This document shows, one piece after another, positions 27,081 to 36,355 of a stretch of 64,000 nucleotides of DNA. A model generated the notes under the pieces. The model ran no database searches. It was not told the DNA's origin and worked only from the letters and a program-made list of their open reading frames with translations. Made by a program: the position numbers and the translations under genes. How positions within the stretch are numbered: position 1 is the first letter of the stretch; the number at the start of each line of letters is the position of its first letter. Origin of the DNA: CAVQBJ01 sp963819075 (GTDB lineage Bacteria; Actinomycetota; Thermoleophilia; Solirubrobacterales; Solirubrobacteraceae); the NCBI GenBank assembly GCA_963819075.1, contig CAWFUP010000005.1, positions 286,375 to 350,374 of the forward strand, written 5' to 3'.

Positions 27081-27170
27081 AGCCCGACTCTCGCCGATGG
27101 GGCGTTCGCCCCATGTGCACCCGCCAACGCGTGCGTATCGTCGCCTCCGTCGATGACCGAGGAGGACCTG

Positions 27171-28616
27171 ATGTCGAGCACCGCCAGCCAAGACCAAGAG
27201 AGCCGGCGCACGAGCGCCGACGAGGATCTCGCGTTCGCCGGTGTCGCCCGGCTCGGCGAGCTGCTCGGGGCGGGCCAGGTGACGCCGCGGGAGCTGGCCG
27301 AGTTCTACCTGGCGCGGATCGAGCGGCTGAACCCGACGCTGCGCGCGTTCATCTCGGTTCGCAGCGTGCGCGCGCTCGAGGAGGCTGATGCAGCGCTGAA
27401 GCGCCTCCAGGACGGGGAGCGAGGTCCGCTGCTGGGCATGCCGGTCGCGGTCAAGGACAACGTCGACGTTGCCGGCGAGGTCACCACGCACGGTGCCGGC
27501 GGTCAGCCTAGGCCGGCGACCGCCGACTCCGATGTCGTTCGGCGCTTGCGCGCCGCCGGCGCAGTGATCCTCGGCAAGACGTCGCTGTGCGAGCTCGCTG
27601 CCTATGGCCACTTCACGAGCTCCGCCGCGCACGGCGTGACCCGCAACCCGTGGAACCTCGACCGCTCGCCCGGAGGCTCCTCCGGCGGCAGCGCCGCAGC
27701 CGTGGCCGCGGGCATGGTGCCGGTCGCGCTCGGCTCGGACGGCGGCGGCTCGATCCGGATCCCCTCAGCGTTCTGCGGGCTCTTCGGTCTCAAGCCCCAG
27801 CGTGGCCGCGTGTCCCTCGCCCCGCTTGAGGACCACTGGTACGGGTGCACCGTCCTGGGCGGAATCGGACGCAGCGTCCTCGACGTCGCCACCTTCGACG
27901 ACGCGATCAGCGCCGCACCGAATTCCAGGTCGGAGCACGACGGCTCGCTCGCCGCTGCGGCCCGTCGCGAACCGCGACGCCTGCGCATCGCCGTTTCGCT
28001 GAAGCCGGCGATCCCAGGCATCAAGCCATCGCCGGACTCGATCGCCGCCATCGAGCAGATCACCGCGCTGCTGCGGTCATTAGGGCACGTGGCCGAAGCG
28101 CACGAACTCGCGCACCCTCAGCTGCTGACCACGTTCACACCGCGGTGGGCCGCCGGGATTCGCGACGACACGCTCGCCCACAACGACAACCTCGAACGAC
28201 GCACACGGCAGATGGCGACGGTCGGTCGGTGGCTCAGCGGACGCGCTCTCAGGCGCAGCATCGCGCGAGAGTCGGCAGTGGCGCAGCGTCTGAACACCGT
28301 GTTCGATGAGTACGACCTGGTGATGACGCCGGTCACCGCCGCGCCGCCGCCCAGCGCGGAGATCTCAAGCACCACGGGCGCGCTTCGCAGCTTCAACCAG
28401 GGCAGTCCCTACGTCTGCTACACGCCGACATGGAACTACGTCGGCCAACCCGCAGCTGCGATCCCGGCCGGCTTCGACTCCGACGGCCTCCCGCGCGCGA
28501 TCCAGCTCGCCGGCCCCCCGAACAGCGAGGCGACGATCGTCTCGCTCGCAGCACAAATCGAAGCTGCCACGCCCTGGCGACTGCAGCGACCAGCTTCCGT
28601 CACAAGCATCCACTGA
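27171..28616 (+). CDS. amidase-signature family hydrolase
   Basis: 481 aa. ATG 27171 is preferred over ATG 27153 because AGGAGG sits 5 nt upstream. The Ser-cisSer-Lys triad is visible: Lys in MPVAVKDNVDVAG, and the serines in SPGGSSGGSAAAVAAG with GSDGGGSIRIPSAFCG after it. The family hydrolyses amides and sometimes esters; substrate unknown. It is followed by a SnoaL-like gene 23 bp downstream with its own good ribosome site, so an operon is likely. Confidence 0.93.
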   Translation: MSSTASQDQESRRTSADEDLAFAGVARLGELLGAGQVTPRELAEFYLARIERLNPTLRAFISVRSVRALEEADAALKRLQDGERGPLLGMPVAVKDNVDVAGEVTTHGAGGQPRPATADSDVVRRLRAAGAVILGKTSLCELAAYGHFTSSAAHGVTRNPWNLDRSPGGSSGGSAAAVAAGMVPVALGSDGGGSIRIPSAFCGLFGLKPQRGRVSLAPLEDHWYGCTVLGGIGRSVLDVATFDDAISAAPNSRSEHDGSLAAAARREPRRLRIAVSLKPAIPGIKPSPDSIAAIEQITALLRSLGHVAEAHELAHPQLLTTFTPRWAAGIRDDTLAHNDNLERRTRQMATVGRWLSGRALRRSIARESAVAQRLNTVFDEYDLVMTPVTAAPPPSAEISSTTGALRSFNQGSPYVCYTPTWNYVGQPAAAIPAGFDSDGLPRAIQLAGPPNSEATIVSLAAQIEAATPWRLQRPASVTSIH

Positions 28617-28639
28617 TCACCACCTGAGAGGAGCACCAG

Positions 28640-29044
28640 ATGAGCCAGCAGGACAACATCCAGACCGTCAAGGAGATCTACGACGCCGTCGGCCGCGGCG
28701 ACGTCGACGCGATCCTCGAGCGCGTCACCGATGACGTCGACTGGGCCGCGGAGGTCGCGGGCAACGCGGCGCCGTGGCACGGACCGCGAACCGGCAAGCC
28801 AGGCGTCGCCAGCTTCTTCAACGACATCAACACCAGCATCGAGATCACGGCGTTCACACCGCACAGCTACGCGGCCGGCGAAGACGACGTCCACCTCCTC
28901 GTCGATTGGACTATCCGACCGCTCGCCAACGGGCGCCAGACGTCGATGACCATGCACCACTACTGGCAGCTACGAGACGGCAAGGTCGCACGCTTCCGCG
29001 GCAGCGAAGACAGCGCGCTGACCGCGCAAGCCTTCGCGCGCTGA
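28640..29044 (+). CDS. SnoaL-like (NTF2 fold) protein
   Basis: 134 aa. An opening helix (NIQTVKEIYDAVGRGDVDAILERVTDDVDW) and a beta-rich second half (VHLLVDWTIRPL, MTMHHYWQLRDGKVARFRGSEDS) match the SnoaL-like NTF2 fold. Members are cyclases, isomerases or ligand-binding proteins. GAGAGGAG precedes the ATG by about 8 nt. It probably works with the amidase upstream. Confidence 0.85.
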   Translation: MSQQDNIQTVKEIYDAVGRGDVDAILERVTDDVDWAAEVAGNAAPWHGPRTGKPGVASFFNDINTSIEITAFTPHSYAAGEDDVHLLVDWTIRPLANGRQTSMTMHHYWQLRDGKVARFRGSEDSALTAQAFAR

Positions 29045-29559
29045 GGCATCCGCGGGAGCGCTGAGTTCCGCACCGCGCGCTCGGAACCGTCGAGCGTCGC
29101 TCGGCGAGTTGCTCCGGGAATGGCGGCGCGGATGCCAGCCGCGGCGACCCGATGGACACCCTCACCGGACTGTTCCGACAGACCCGCTTCGCCTGCACCG
29201 CGGAAAGACGCAACAGATCACAAGCTGCCCTGCCCAGCGCGGAAGCGCGCCTGTCGCGGACGATCGCTTCCACACAGCGGCGCCGGGAGACCGCGCGATC
29301 GAGTTGGCGACAACGCGCTCGTGCGATCAAATACGTCTCTCGATCCGCCGCGACGTCCCTCGTTCTTCACTCGGCTCTGTGTGGAGTGCTGGGTGACCTA
29401 CGGGGCGCGTAATGCTCGATCCGCTCGGTCCTGCCTCCGGGTTCAAGTATGGCGGGCCGTCGCGAGCTGGGCCGAGGCGGTGACCGTCGGTCGTAGCATT
29501 CGGGGAGATATGCGCGATGCGACGCCGTTGCCTTCGTTGGCCGTCGGAGCGGCAGGCCG
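29045..29559. other. intergenic region without recognisable gene
   Basis: About 515 bp between the SnoaL-like gene and the O-methyltransferase. The open frames here are Arg/Ser-rich with no motif or ribosome site. It may carry the promoter for the methyltransferase, but no clear promoter elements were identified. Confidence 0.4.
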
Positions 29560-30603
29560 TTGACCGAGTTCGCGGAGGCGGGGGTCGTGCTACGGCAGCG
29601 GATGGCCCGGCTGATCGGCGGCTATCAGCTCAGCGCAGCGATTGGGGCGGTAGCGAGGCTGGGGGTCGCCGACGCGCTCGCATCCGGGCCGGCGCAGCCG
29701 CAGGATCTCGCCGCGCGAGTAGGCGCCGACTCGCGCTCACTTCAGCGAACACTCCGCGCGCTCGAAGACGCCGGGCTGTTCACCCAGCTCGACGACGGCC
29801 GGATCGCCCTCACCGCGCTCGGCGAGCTCTTGCGCAGCGACGTACCAGCGTCCGCGCGTCGTGGCGCGATCGCGTCGACCGAGGAGTGGCGTTGGCGCGC
29901 CTACGGGCACCTCACGCACAGCGTCCGCACCGGCGAACCCGCCTTCCGCCTGGCACACGGCTGCGGGCTGTGGGGGTACCTGGCCCAGGAGCCCGACGTT
30001 GCCGCGATGTTCAACGAGTCGATGTCGCGGGTCGCCGCGGCCAACGCCGCCGCGATCGTGCGCGCCTACGACCCCAGCCGCATCAGCCGGCTCGTCGACG
30101 TCGGCGGAGGTCACGGCGTCCTCACGCGCGCCGTCCTGGAGGCGAACCCTCACATGCATGGCGTCGTCTTCGATCTACCAGGCGTCATCGACGGCGCCCG
30201 CCCCCGCCTGGCGGAGGCCGACCTGACGGATCGCTGCGAGCTGACGGCCGGCGACTTCTTCCAAGCAGTCCCCCCTGGAGGCGATGCCTACGTGCTCTCC
30301 TGGATCCTGCACGATTGGGACGATCGGTCAGCGGCCCGCATCCTCGCCAACTGTCGCGCCGCGATGCGCGAAGGTGGTCGACTGCTCGTGATCGAAATGG
30401 TCATCCCCTCCGGCCAGGAGCCACCGGCCTCCCCGGACCTCGACCGGCTCGTCAAGACCTTGGACCTGGAGATGCTCACGATCGTAGGCGGCCGGGAACG
30501 AATCGCCACCGAGTATTGCGAGCTGTACAGCCACGCAGGGTTCGACCTGACCCGCATACTCACGCTCGACTCACTGCCCTGCAGCCTGATCGAGGGCGTC
30601 TGA
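29560..30603 (+). CDS. SAM-dependent O-methyltransferase (Methyltransf_2 type)
   Basis: 347 aa from TTG 29560; a GTG at the ninth codon is an alternative. An N-terminal winged-helix dimerisation domain (about 10-95: LGVADALASGPAQPQDLAARVGAD) precedes the Rossmann SAM domain with LVDVGGGHGVLTRAVLEANP, FDLPGVIDGAR, the catalytic-His region WILHDWDD, and LLVIEMVIP. Family members methylate hydroxyls in polyketides, phenols and similar compounds. Substrate unknown; it suggests secondary-metabolite or xenobiotic chemistry in the island. Confidence 0.92.
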   Translation: MTEFAEAGVVLRQRMARLIGGYQLSAAIGAVARLGVADALASGPAQPQDLAARVGADSRSLQRTLRALEDAGLFTQLDDGRIALTALGELLRSDVPASARRGAIASTEEWRWRAYGHLTHSVRTGEPAFRLAHGCGLWGYLAQEPDVAAMFNESMSRVAAANAAAIVRAYDPSRISRLVDVGGGHGVLTRAVLEANPHMHGVVFDLPGVIDGARPRLAEADLTDRCELTAGDFFQAVPPGGDAYVLSWILHDWDDRSAARILANCRAAMREGGRLLVIEMVIPSGQEPPASPDLDRLVKTLDLEMLTIVGGRERIATEYCELYSHAGFDLTRILTLDSLPCSLIEGV

Positions 30604-30874
30604 ACCCCGTTGTCGCGGACGGTGATTCCCTGCTGGACGCGCCGAGCTGGCCTTCTCCACGTCGGCGAGTCGACGGAGGGTGGGGCCGAGGCTCGGCGTA
30701 TGGCAACCTGGATGAGCCAGGTGATCGGTTCGCCGGCAGGCTGACTGTGCCCACCGTGCCAGGCGGTCTTCCGCGTCGAGCGGCGCGCGGCCGTCTCCTA
30801 TGTCCCTCCGACGCCCCGCGCGCGCCGGCGCCCTCAAGTCGGCCGCGCGCCAGCGCGCGCCCGACGAATCAACG

Positions 30875-32095
30875 CTAGCCGCTGGGATAGGTACCGTCCG
30901 GCAGCACAAAGGCACTCGCTGGCGGTAACGGCAGACTTTGTAGATCAGAGCTGGACATGGTGCTCATGATGCCGTCGCGCCACTGGCTCGTGATTCGGAT
31001 GAACTTGCCGTCCTCGATGGGTGAGCAGATATTGCCGGTGGGATACAGGTGACAGGTCGAGTCGGCGTGCCTCCAGTCGGCTCCCATCTCCAGGAGATAG
31101 CGAGCGCTTGCCCGATTGTCGGGCAAACTTGCGTTGGCGACCACCAGGCGGACACGGCACACCGTCACGGCCGCTCGCAAGCTCGGTGGCGTCACGTACC
31201 AACCGGCTGGCCAGAAGTGGGCGTTCTCTCCCATCGGGGGAGTAATGACCGACTCGGGAGAGCTGGCTGTTCCGGGGAGGAACGCGAGATCTCCGGCGCT
31301 GGCTGAGAAGTCCTCCGTCCAATTTCCCCCCTGAAGACCTCGCGACTCATCCTGCAGCAGACTCCACGTGTTAGAGCCTGTGGGGAGCACCCAGTACTGA
31401 CAGTTGGCCAGCTGCACCTGTGTATTCGACACGACCGAGTAACCCTGCTCACGATAGATCAGCCCCCAATAATTGCTCGAGCTGTAGGGCACGCCCGTGT
31501 AAGGCCCACTCGTGTCGGGTGGGGGGTCCGGCACCAAGTTGGTCTGACCCGCTCCCGTAGCCCAATCCCAGGTTGAGGGCACTCCATTGGGAATCCCTTC
31601 GTTGGGCGCGCCAGTCGGGTTGGGTGGTATGGCAGGCGTATAGTTGCCGAGGAGGGCGCCGATGCCCTGAACGACGTGCACATACGCCGGGATCGCCGAA
31701 GCCACAAGCTTCCCCGTGTTGTCCAGCACGTTCATCATCACGCCGTACTGACCGGTGGCAAACCCGGTGGTGTTCCACGAGACAGTCCAGGCGACATCGA
31801 TGGCCTTACTGGAGTATGTAAACGGCTCCGTCCAGTAGTGCTTCACGGCCAGGTTCGAGTCGACGACGACGATCTCCAGCGTTCCGGTCTGCGGCGTTCC
31901 GGTGGTCGAATATCCGTTCACCGCAGAGAAGTCGGCCGTGATGGGCGCCAGCTGCCCGCCGGGCGTTTGTGCGTCTACGGTGGCGTTGAGGTTCCACGCG
32001 CCGCTCGTGCATCCGGCGACGCCGACGCCGACGCCGACGCCGAGTGCTATCGCAACGACGCCCCTCATCAAGCGTCTCAGCAGGAATTGTGGCAT
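30875..32095 (-). CDS. secreted lipoprotein of unknown function
   Basis: 406 aa. Basic n-region (LLRRLMRG), a hydrophobic stretch ending in lipobox VAGC (Cys about 29), and AAGGAG upstream of the ATG. The signal peptide contains a six-base DNA repeat (around 32013-32044) encoding alternating Gly-Val. The mature part is beta-rich, with many Thr/Asn/Trp and four further Cys; no catalytic motif recognised. It is divergent from the coupled membrane-HTH pair starting at 32441, which could regulate it. Composition (Asn, Thr, Tyr) differs from the Ala/Arg-rich neighbours. Confidence 0.78.
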   Translation of the reverse strand: MPQFLLRRLMRGVVAIALGVGVGVGVAGCTSGAWNLNATVDAQTPGGQLAPITADFSAVNGYSTTGTPQTGTLEIVVVDSNLAVKHYWTEPFTYSSKAIDVAWTVSWNTTGFATGQYGVMMNVLDNTGKLVASAIPAYVHVVQGIGALLGNYTPAIPPNPTGAPNEGIPNGVPSTWDWATGAGQTNLVPDPPPDTSGPYTGVPYSSSNYWGLIYREQGYSVVSNTQVQLANCQYWVLPTGSNTWSLLQDESRGLQGGNWTEDFSASAGDLAFLPGTASSPESVITPPMGENAHFWPAGWYVTPPSLRAAVTVCRVRLVVANASLPDNRASARYLLEMGADWRHADSTCHLYPTGNICSPIEDGKFIRITSQWRDGIMSTMSSSDLQSLPLPPASAFVLPDGTYPSG

Positions 32096-32440
32096 CTCGC
32101 TCCTTTCGCTGTGTGGTCCGGCGCCTACTGTTAGTCGCCCACGGGCCCGTTGCGTAGCCTCGCTCGCGCAAGGGCCCCGAGCAACGCACCGACGTCGCGA
32201 GGCGGCGGCGCGGATTCAGCGTTGTCGCACGCGGACTCGTGGGACGGCCCTACCTCCTGCTCGAATTCGTCGTGAATGTTGCGGCGTGCCGACATGGAGG
32301 CGTGGCATCCCCGGCCACGACGACCATCTGTTGCGCAGATCGAGGTGCGGGTCAACGCTGCCGTCGGGCTCAGATCTCGGAAAGTCTGAGAAACTCCCGC
32401 AAATGTCCGTCCTCTCCGTGGCCAGCGGATTGCTGAGCGC
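32096..32440. other. divergent intergenic region
   Basis: 345 bp between the leftward lipoprotein gene and the rightward membrane-HTH pair. No gene is supported. It should hold both promoters and is the natural place for operators of the adjacent HTH proteins; no clear dyad or -10/-35 pair was picked out by eye. Confidence 0.4.
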
Positions 32441-33388
32441 GTGGGGTTGACCTCCGGGACCGCTGCGCGGATCGCGGCGAAGCGGCTCGTTGTCGTGCGC
32501 CGCGCGTTGACTCTCGCATGCCTGAACGCGGCGGTGCTCGAGACCGTGGCCTTGGCTGACAGCGCTGGAGGCCTCAAGTTGCTGCGCACCGTCTGCGTGT
32601 GCCTGTTCGTGTCGGTCGTGAACGTCGCGGCCGTGGCTGCTTCGCCGCGAGTCGTGCCCGTTGACGTCGACCCTCACGCACCGCCATCGGGCGTGCGCAC
32701 CGGACGCGTCGTCGTCGCCGGCTTGTCAGTGGCGGGGCTGATCCTCCTCGCCGCTGATCCGCCGGCGAGTGGTGTCCTGTTCGTCGCGCTGCTGACCCCC
32801 GCCGAGGTCGCCGCACTGCTTGACGACTGGCCCGCGGCGGCGCTCGGCACGGCGCTCGTCGCGTTGGGTCTCGTGGTCGCCGCCGGCGAGACGGGCGGAC
32901 CGACGCTCAGCGGTGCCTTCAGCGACGTGGTCGCGTCGCTGGCCGTCATCGCCGCCTTGCTATGGCCGGCGAGGTGCGCATTGCGGTCGATGCGCGAGAG
33001 CCCCGACCTGGTCGCGGGGTGGCGTCAGCTCGTCGCTGCGCCGCGAGCGCCACACCCGCTTACGAACCGCGAGGCGCGGGCGGTCAACACCGAGATCCTG
33101 GGCCGTTTGATCAGACAGGGTCTCACCGATGAGCAGATCGACGCAATCCACCCGCGCGACCGCGGTCAGATCGCCAAGGAGCGCGAACTGATCGCCACCT
33201 TGAACGACGTCGCCGAGCTTGTCCGGATGGACCGCAGCTGCCGAGCGATCGCCGACGAGCTCGGCATGACGGTCCACCGGGCCGAATACTTGACCAACCG
33301 GCTGCGCGCGCACTTCGGGGTGGCAGACAAGAGGGCGCTGCGCGAGCATCTGAACGCATTGCCCGCCGCGATCGACACCGACCCGTGA
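32441..33388 (+). CDS. membrane protein with C-terminal HTH, first of coupled pair
   Basis: 315 aa from GTG 32441 (TTG 32447 possible). About six hydrophobic segments (near 21-38, 47-66, 88-105, 108-126, 131-148, 156-175) are followed by a soluble part of about 130 residues. That part has a LuxR-like helix-turn-helix (CRAIADELGMTVHRAEYLTN then LRAHFGVADKRALREH). This suggests a membrane-anchored transcription regulator. No family name recognised. The stop overlaps the next start as GTGA. Confidence 0.7.
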   Translation: MGLTSGTAARIAAKRLVVVRRALTLACLNAAVLETVALADSAGGLKLLRTVCVCLFVSVVNVAAVAASPRVVPVDVDPHAPPSGVRTGRVVVAGLSVAGLILLAADPPASGVLFVALLTPAEVAALLDDWPAAALGTALVALGLVVAAGETGGPTLSGAFSDVVASLAVIAALLWPARCALRSMRESPDLVAGWRQLVAAPRAPHPLTNREARAVNTEILGRLIRQGLTDEQIDAIHPRDRGQIAKERELIATLNDVAELVRMDRSCRAIADELGMTVHRAEYLTNRLRAHFGVADKRALREHLNALPAAIDTDP

Positions 33389-34455
33389 GCGACGCGATCA
33401 ACATCACACAGGAAGAGCGCGTGGCGGTCACCGAGCACTACTACGTCCGGTGCTACCTGGCCGCGGTCGGTGCGGCAATTGGGCTCTGCGTTGTTGCCGG
33501 CGTGGTCGCCTACGTCGATGAAGGCTCGTTTTCGCCCGCGACGGTGGCCACGAGCGGCGCAATCGCGGTCGCGCTCGCCGCGGTCTGGAACCAGGCGGGA
33601 TACCGACGCCTCAGACCCCGACCATACCTGCTCTGCCTCCCGGCGTTGACCGCCGTGGCGCTAGCGCGGTGGTGGCCCGCTGTCGACCAGAACGCCTTGT
33701 ACTTTGCGGTCGTGGGGCCGATCGCCCTCGTCGTGAGCGTCGCCCAGGGACCGCGAGAGGCGTTCGTCGTCATCGCGGCGATCGCGCTGGGCACGTGTCT
33801 CGCCGCGGTTGTCGATCGCAGCGACCCGAGCCTGTCGAGCGCCCAAGCACTCGTGACCGCAACCGTCGGGGTGCTCGCCAGTAGCTGGACACTGAAGCTG
33901 GCCGTCCAATGGAACGCGCTCATCGCGATCTCCGAAGCGCAGGCCCCCGAGAGTCGGCATGCGTCCCCGCCGGTGACGGCTGACAACCCACCGCTGGCGA
34001 TGGCGACGCGCGCCGCGCTGCCGCTCGCACGTCCCGAGCGTCGCCTTCGCCACCCGCCACTCACCGCGCTCGCGCTCGACGCCGCGCACCAGCTCGCCGT
34101 CTGGATGGAGGCGATCCGCGCGCTCGTCTCCAACCCATCGGCACGACGCGACGCATGGAGCAAGATCACCGGCTTCCACGCGCGCGAACTCGAAGTCCTG
34201 CTTCTGCTCGACCGCCACAACGAAGCCGACGTCGCGCGCTTTCTCCACATAACGATCAAGACGGTACGGAACACCGCCGACCGGGCGCTGAGACGCGAGC
34301 GCCGCAACCTCAACCCCGCGGTGCAGCCGACGATCACGCGGAAGGAGCTCTCAAGGGAGCTCGCGAGCACCTACCCGACGGTCACCGAGATCCAGCAGCT
34401 CGCCGCCGACCTCGAACGCGAGACCGCCCGCCTCCGGGACAGCGCTGGGTACTGA
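33385..34455 (+). CDS. membrane protein with C-terminal HTH, second of coupled pair
   Basis: 356 aa; the GTG overlaps the upstream stop. The architecture parallels its neighbour: a short cytosolic start, about six hydrophobic segments (roughly 23-170), a Pro/Ala linker, then a LuxR-like HTH near 270-310 (FHARELEVLLLLDRHNEADVARFL, IKTVRNTADRALRRERR). The two may act as a heteromeric membrane-bound regulator. No known family assigned. Targets may be the divergent lipoprotein and the downstream GH19 protein, which is inference. Confidence 0.7.
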   Translation: MSDAINITQEERVAVTEHYYVRCYLAAVGAAIGLCVVAGVVAYVDEGSFSPATVATSGAIAVALAAVWNQAGYRRLRPRPYLLCLPALTAVALARWWPAVDQNALYFAVVGPIALVVSVAQGPREAFVVIAAIALGTCLAAVVDRSDPSLSSAQALVTATVGVLASSWTLKLAVQWNALIAISEAQAPESRHASPPVTADNPPLAMATRAALPLARPERRLRHPPLTALALDAAHQLAVWMEAIRALVSNPSARRDAWSKITGFHARELEVLLLLDRHNEADVARFLHITIKTVRNTADRALRRERRNLNPAVQPTITRKELSRELASTYPTVTEIQQLAADLERETARLRDSAGY

Positions 34456-34850
34456 GTCTCTCCGACCGCTCCGACGGCGGTCGAGGCGAGGCGTTGACCC
34501 GGGACGTCGAGTCGACGCCGGCGATCGTCTCGCCTCGGCTGATCGCGACTACGGTGCCGGCGAGTTGATTTCCGGTGCCGAGCTTCATCGCGGCGCACGA
34601 CGGACAAGCGCTTCTCGGCGATGCGCGCGGCGACGTCCGCCTGCGGCCCGCGGCGCGCCTTAACCCGACGCTCCGCGAAGTCGCGCAGATGCGGGGGATT
34701 CTCACATCTTCCGGGATTTGGGCCCTACGAGAAGCGTTGACCGCGGCGCCGAGCCGGGGAAAGGATCGTGGCGGCGGCCGCACCGGAGCGCCCACGGCCC
34801 CGGATGTGCCGCCGAAGAATCAGCCCGAATCGAACAAGGAGATGGACCTG
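34456..34850. other. intergenic region upstream of repeat/GH19 gene
   Basis: 395 bp. An open frame in line with the downstream gene runs back to 34575, but it has poor composition and no ribosome site, whereas AAGGAG stands just before the chosen start. Probably promoter and 5' leader; no motif assigned. Confidence 0.4.
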
Positions 34851-36320
34851 ATGCCTCCTCGACGCAAGATCGAACCAGGACCGCAGGAGGGAGGCGGCGG
34901 CGGCGCAGCCGCGCGCCCGCGACCGGCCCGGCGCGACGTTCCTCGAAGCGCCGGCTCATGGCTGGTGGGCATGGGGGCGTTGATCGCGACGGTCGCCGGG
35001 CTGCTCGGCCTGGCCGGGCCGGCAAGCGCTGGCGTCACCAGCAGCGCGCCACTGGTCGGCATCGCCAACACCGCGGATGGCCACGGCTACTGGATCGCCG
35101 CGTCGGATGGCGGTGTGTTCTCGTTCGGGGACGCGGCGTTCTACGGCTCGATGGGCGGAAAGCAGCTGAGCGCATCGGTCGTCGGGATCGCCCGGACTGC
35201 CGATGGAAAGGGCTACTGGCTCGTGGCCGCCGACGGCGGCGTGTTCTCCTTCGGAGATGCCGGGTTCTACGGCTCGATGGCCGGGAAGCCACTGAGCGCG
35301 CCGGTCGTCGGGATGGCTGCGACCCCTGACGGCAAGGGCTACCGACTGGTGGCCGCGGACGGCGGCGTGTTCTCCTTCGGAGACGCGGGATTCTACGGCT
35401 CGATGGGTGGCCAGCATCTGGACGCGGCGATCGTCGGGATCGCTGGAACCCCTGACGGCAAGGGCTACTGGCTGACGGCCGGCGATGGCGGAGTGTTCGC
35501 CTTCGGAGACGCCCCCTTCCACGGATCCCTGGCGACGAGCAAGCTGGTCTCGCCGGTGGTCGGCATCGCCGGCAGCCCGGGGGGCGGCTACTGGCTGGTG
35601 GCCGCCGACGGCGGGGTGTTCACGTTTGGAAACGCCGGCTTCTACGGCTCGATGGGCGGTCACCCGCTGAACGCGCCGGTGCTGGGGATGTCCCCGATGC
35701 CCGCCGGTATCGGCTACCGTCTGCTCGCGCACGACGGCGGCCTGTTCGACTTCGGCACCGCCGGCTATCTGGGCAGCGTGGCCTATACGGCGCCCGCCCC
35801 GACGTCTGTGGTCACGCCGGCCGAGTTGACGCTGCTGTTCGGCGTCCCGGCCTCGGTGAGCACCCCGGGCTTGGCCTCGCTGAATACGGCGATGGCACAG
35901 GGAGCCATCAACACGGCGCCGCGCATCTCCGCGTTCCTGGCGCAGGTTTACGCCGAGAGCACCTTCATCTACTGGAGGGTCGAGACCCGGTGTAACCCGC
36001 TCTCCATGGATCTGTCATGCGGCCGTGGGTACCTGCAGCTCACCAACGAGTACAACTACCAGGCCGCCGGCAACTACTTCGGCCAGCCGTTCGTCAGCAA
36101 TCCTCTGCTGACGATCAGCCTTACTTACAGCGCGCCCATCGCGCGCTGGTTCTGGACGGTCAGTCACAACCTCAACGCGCTCGCCGACCAGCTGAACATC
36201 AACGCCATAACGAAGGCGGTCAACGGGACCGGTGCCAAGGACAGCACGCTGCGCCAGCGCTGCGGCCTGTTCAACATCGCCCTGGGCTACTACCACGTCG
36301 CACAGGTGGCCTGCAGCTAG
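34851..36320 (+). CDS. secreted six-repeat protein with GH19-type hydrolase domain
   Basis: 489 aa from ATG 34851, with AAGGAG 9 nt upstream. A long basic n-region (1-35) and hydrophobic core end in GPASA (about residue 60), so it is exported. Residues 65-316 hold six repeats of about 42 residues (consensus core GYWLVAADGGVFSFGDAGF), probably a beta-propeller-like binding module. Residues 325-489 resemble GH19/lysozyme-like hydrolases: FLAQVYAESTF (general-acid Glu), CGRGYLQLTNEYNY and IARWFWTVSHNLNALAD. Likely targets are chitin or peptidoglycan. A strong hairpin follows the stop. Island cargo. Confidence 0.85.
   Translation: MPPRRKIEPGPQEGGGGGAAARPRPARRDVPRSAGSWLVGMGALIATVAGLLGLAGPASAGVTSSAPLVGIANTADGHGYWIAASDGGVFSFGDAAFYGSMGGKQLSASVVGIARTADGKGYWLVAADGGVFSFGDAGFYGSMAGKPLSAPVVGMAATPDGKGYRLVAADGGVFSFGDAGFYGSMGGQHLDAAIVGIAGTPDGKGYWLTAGDGGVFAFGDAPFHGSLATSKLVSPVVGIAGSPGGGYWLVAADGGVFTFGNAGFYGSMGGHPLNAPVLGMSPMPAGIGYRLLAHDGGLFDFGTAGYLGSVAYTAPAPTSVVTPAELTLLFGVPASVSTPGLASLNTAMAQGAINTAPRISAFLAQVYAESTFIYWRVETRCNPLSMDLSCGRGYLQLTNEYNYQAAGNYFGQPFVSNPLLTISLTYSAPIARWFWTVSHNLNALADQLNINAITKAVNGTGAKDSTLRQRCGLFNIALGYYHVAQVACS
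35043..35798 (+). repeat. six tandem 126-bp coding repeats
   Basis: In-frame tandem units of about 126 bp (42 codons) within the secreted GH19 protein. Units 2 and 3 are closest to each other; units 1 and 6 diverge most. Each unit has a GYW/GYR, a DGGVF and an FGDA-type core. The pattern indicates internal duplication followed by divergence. Confidence 0.85.
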
Positions 36321-36355
36321 CCACCCGTCTCTGCGGCGACCCAGAGCAACCGGAA

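Noticed and set aside
32013..32044. Six-base tandem repeat as a phase-variation or regulatory tract
   Set aside because: It lies within the lipoprotein signal peptide and encodes alternating Gly-Val; as the unit is six bases, copy changes would not shift the frame.
35043..35798. CRISPR-like array
   Set aside because: Repeats are long, imperfect, in frame and encode 42-residue protein units without spacers.
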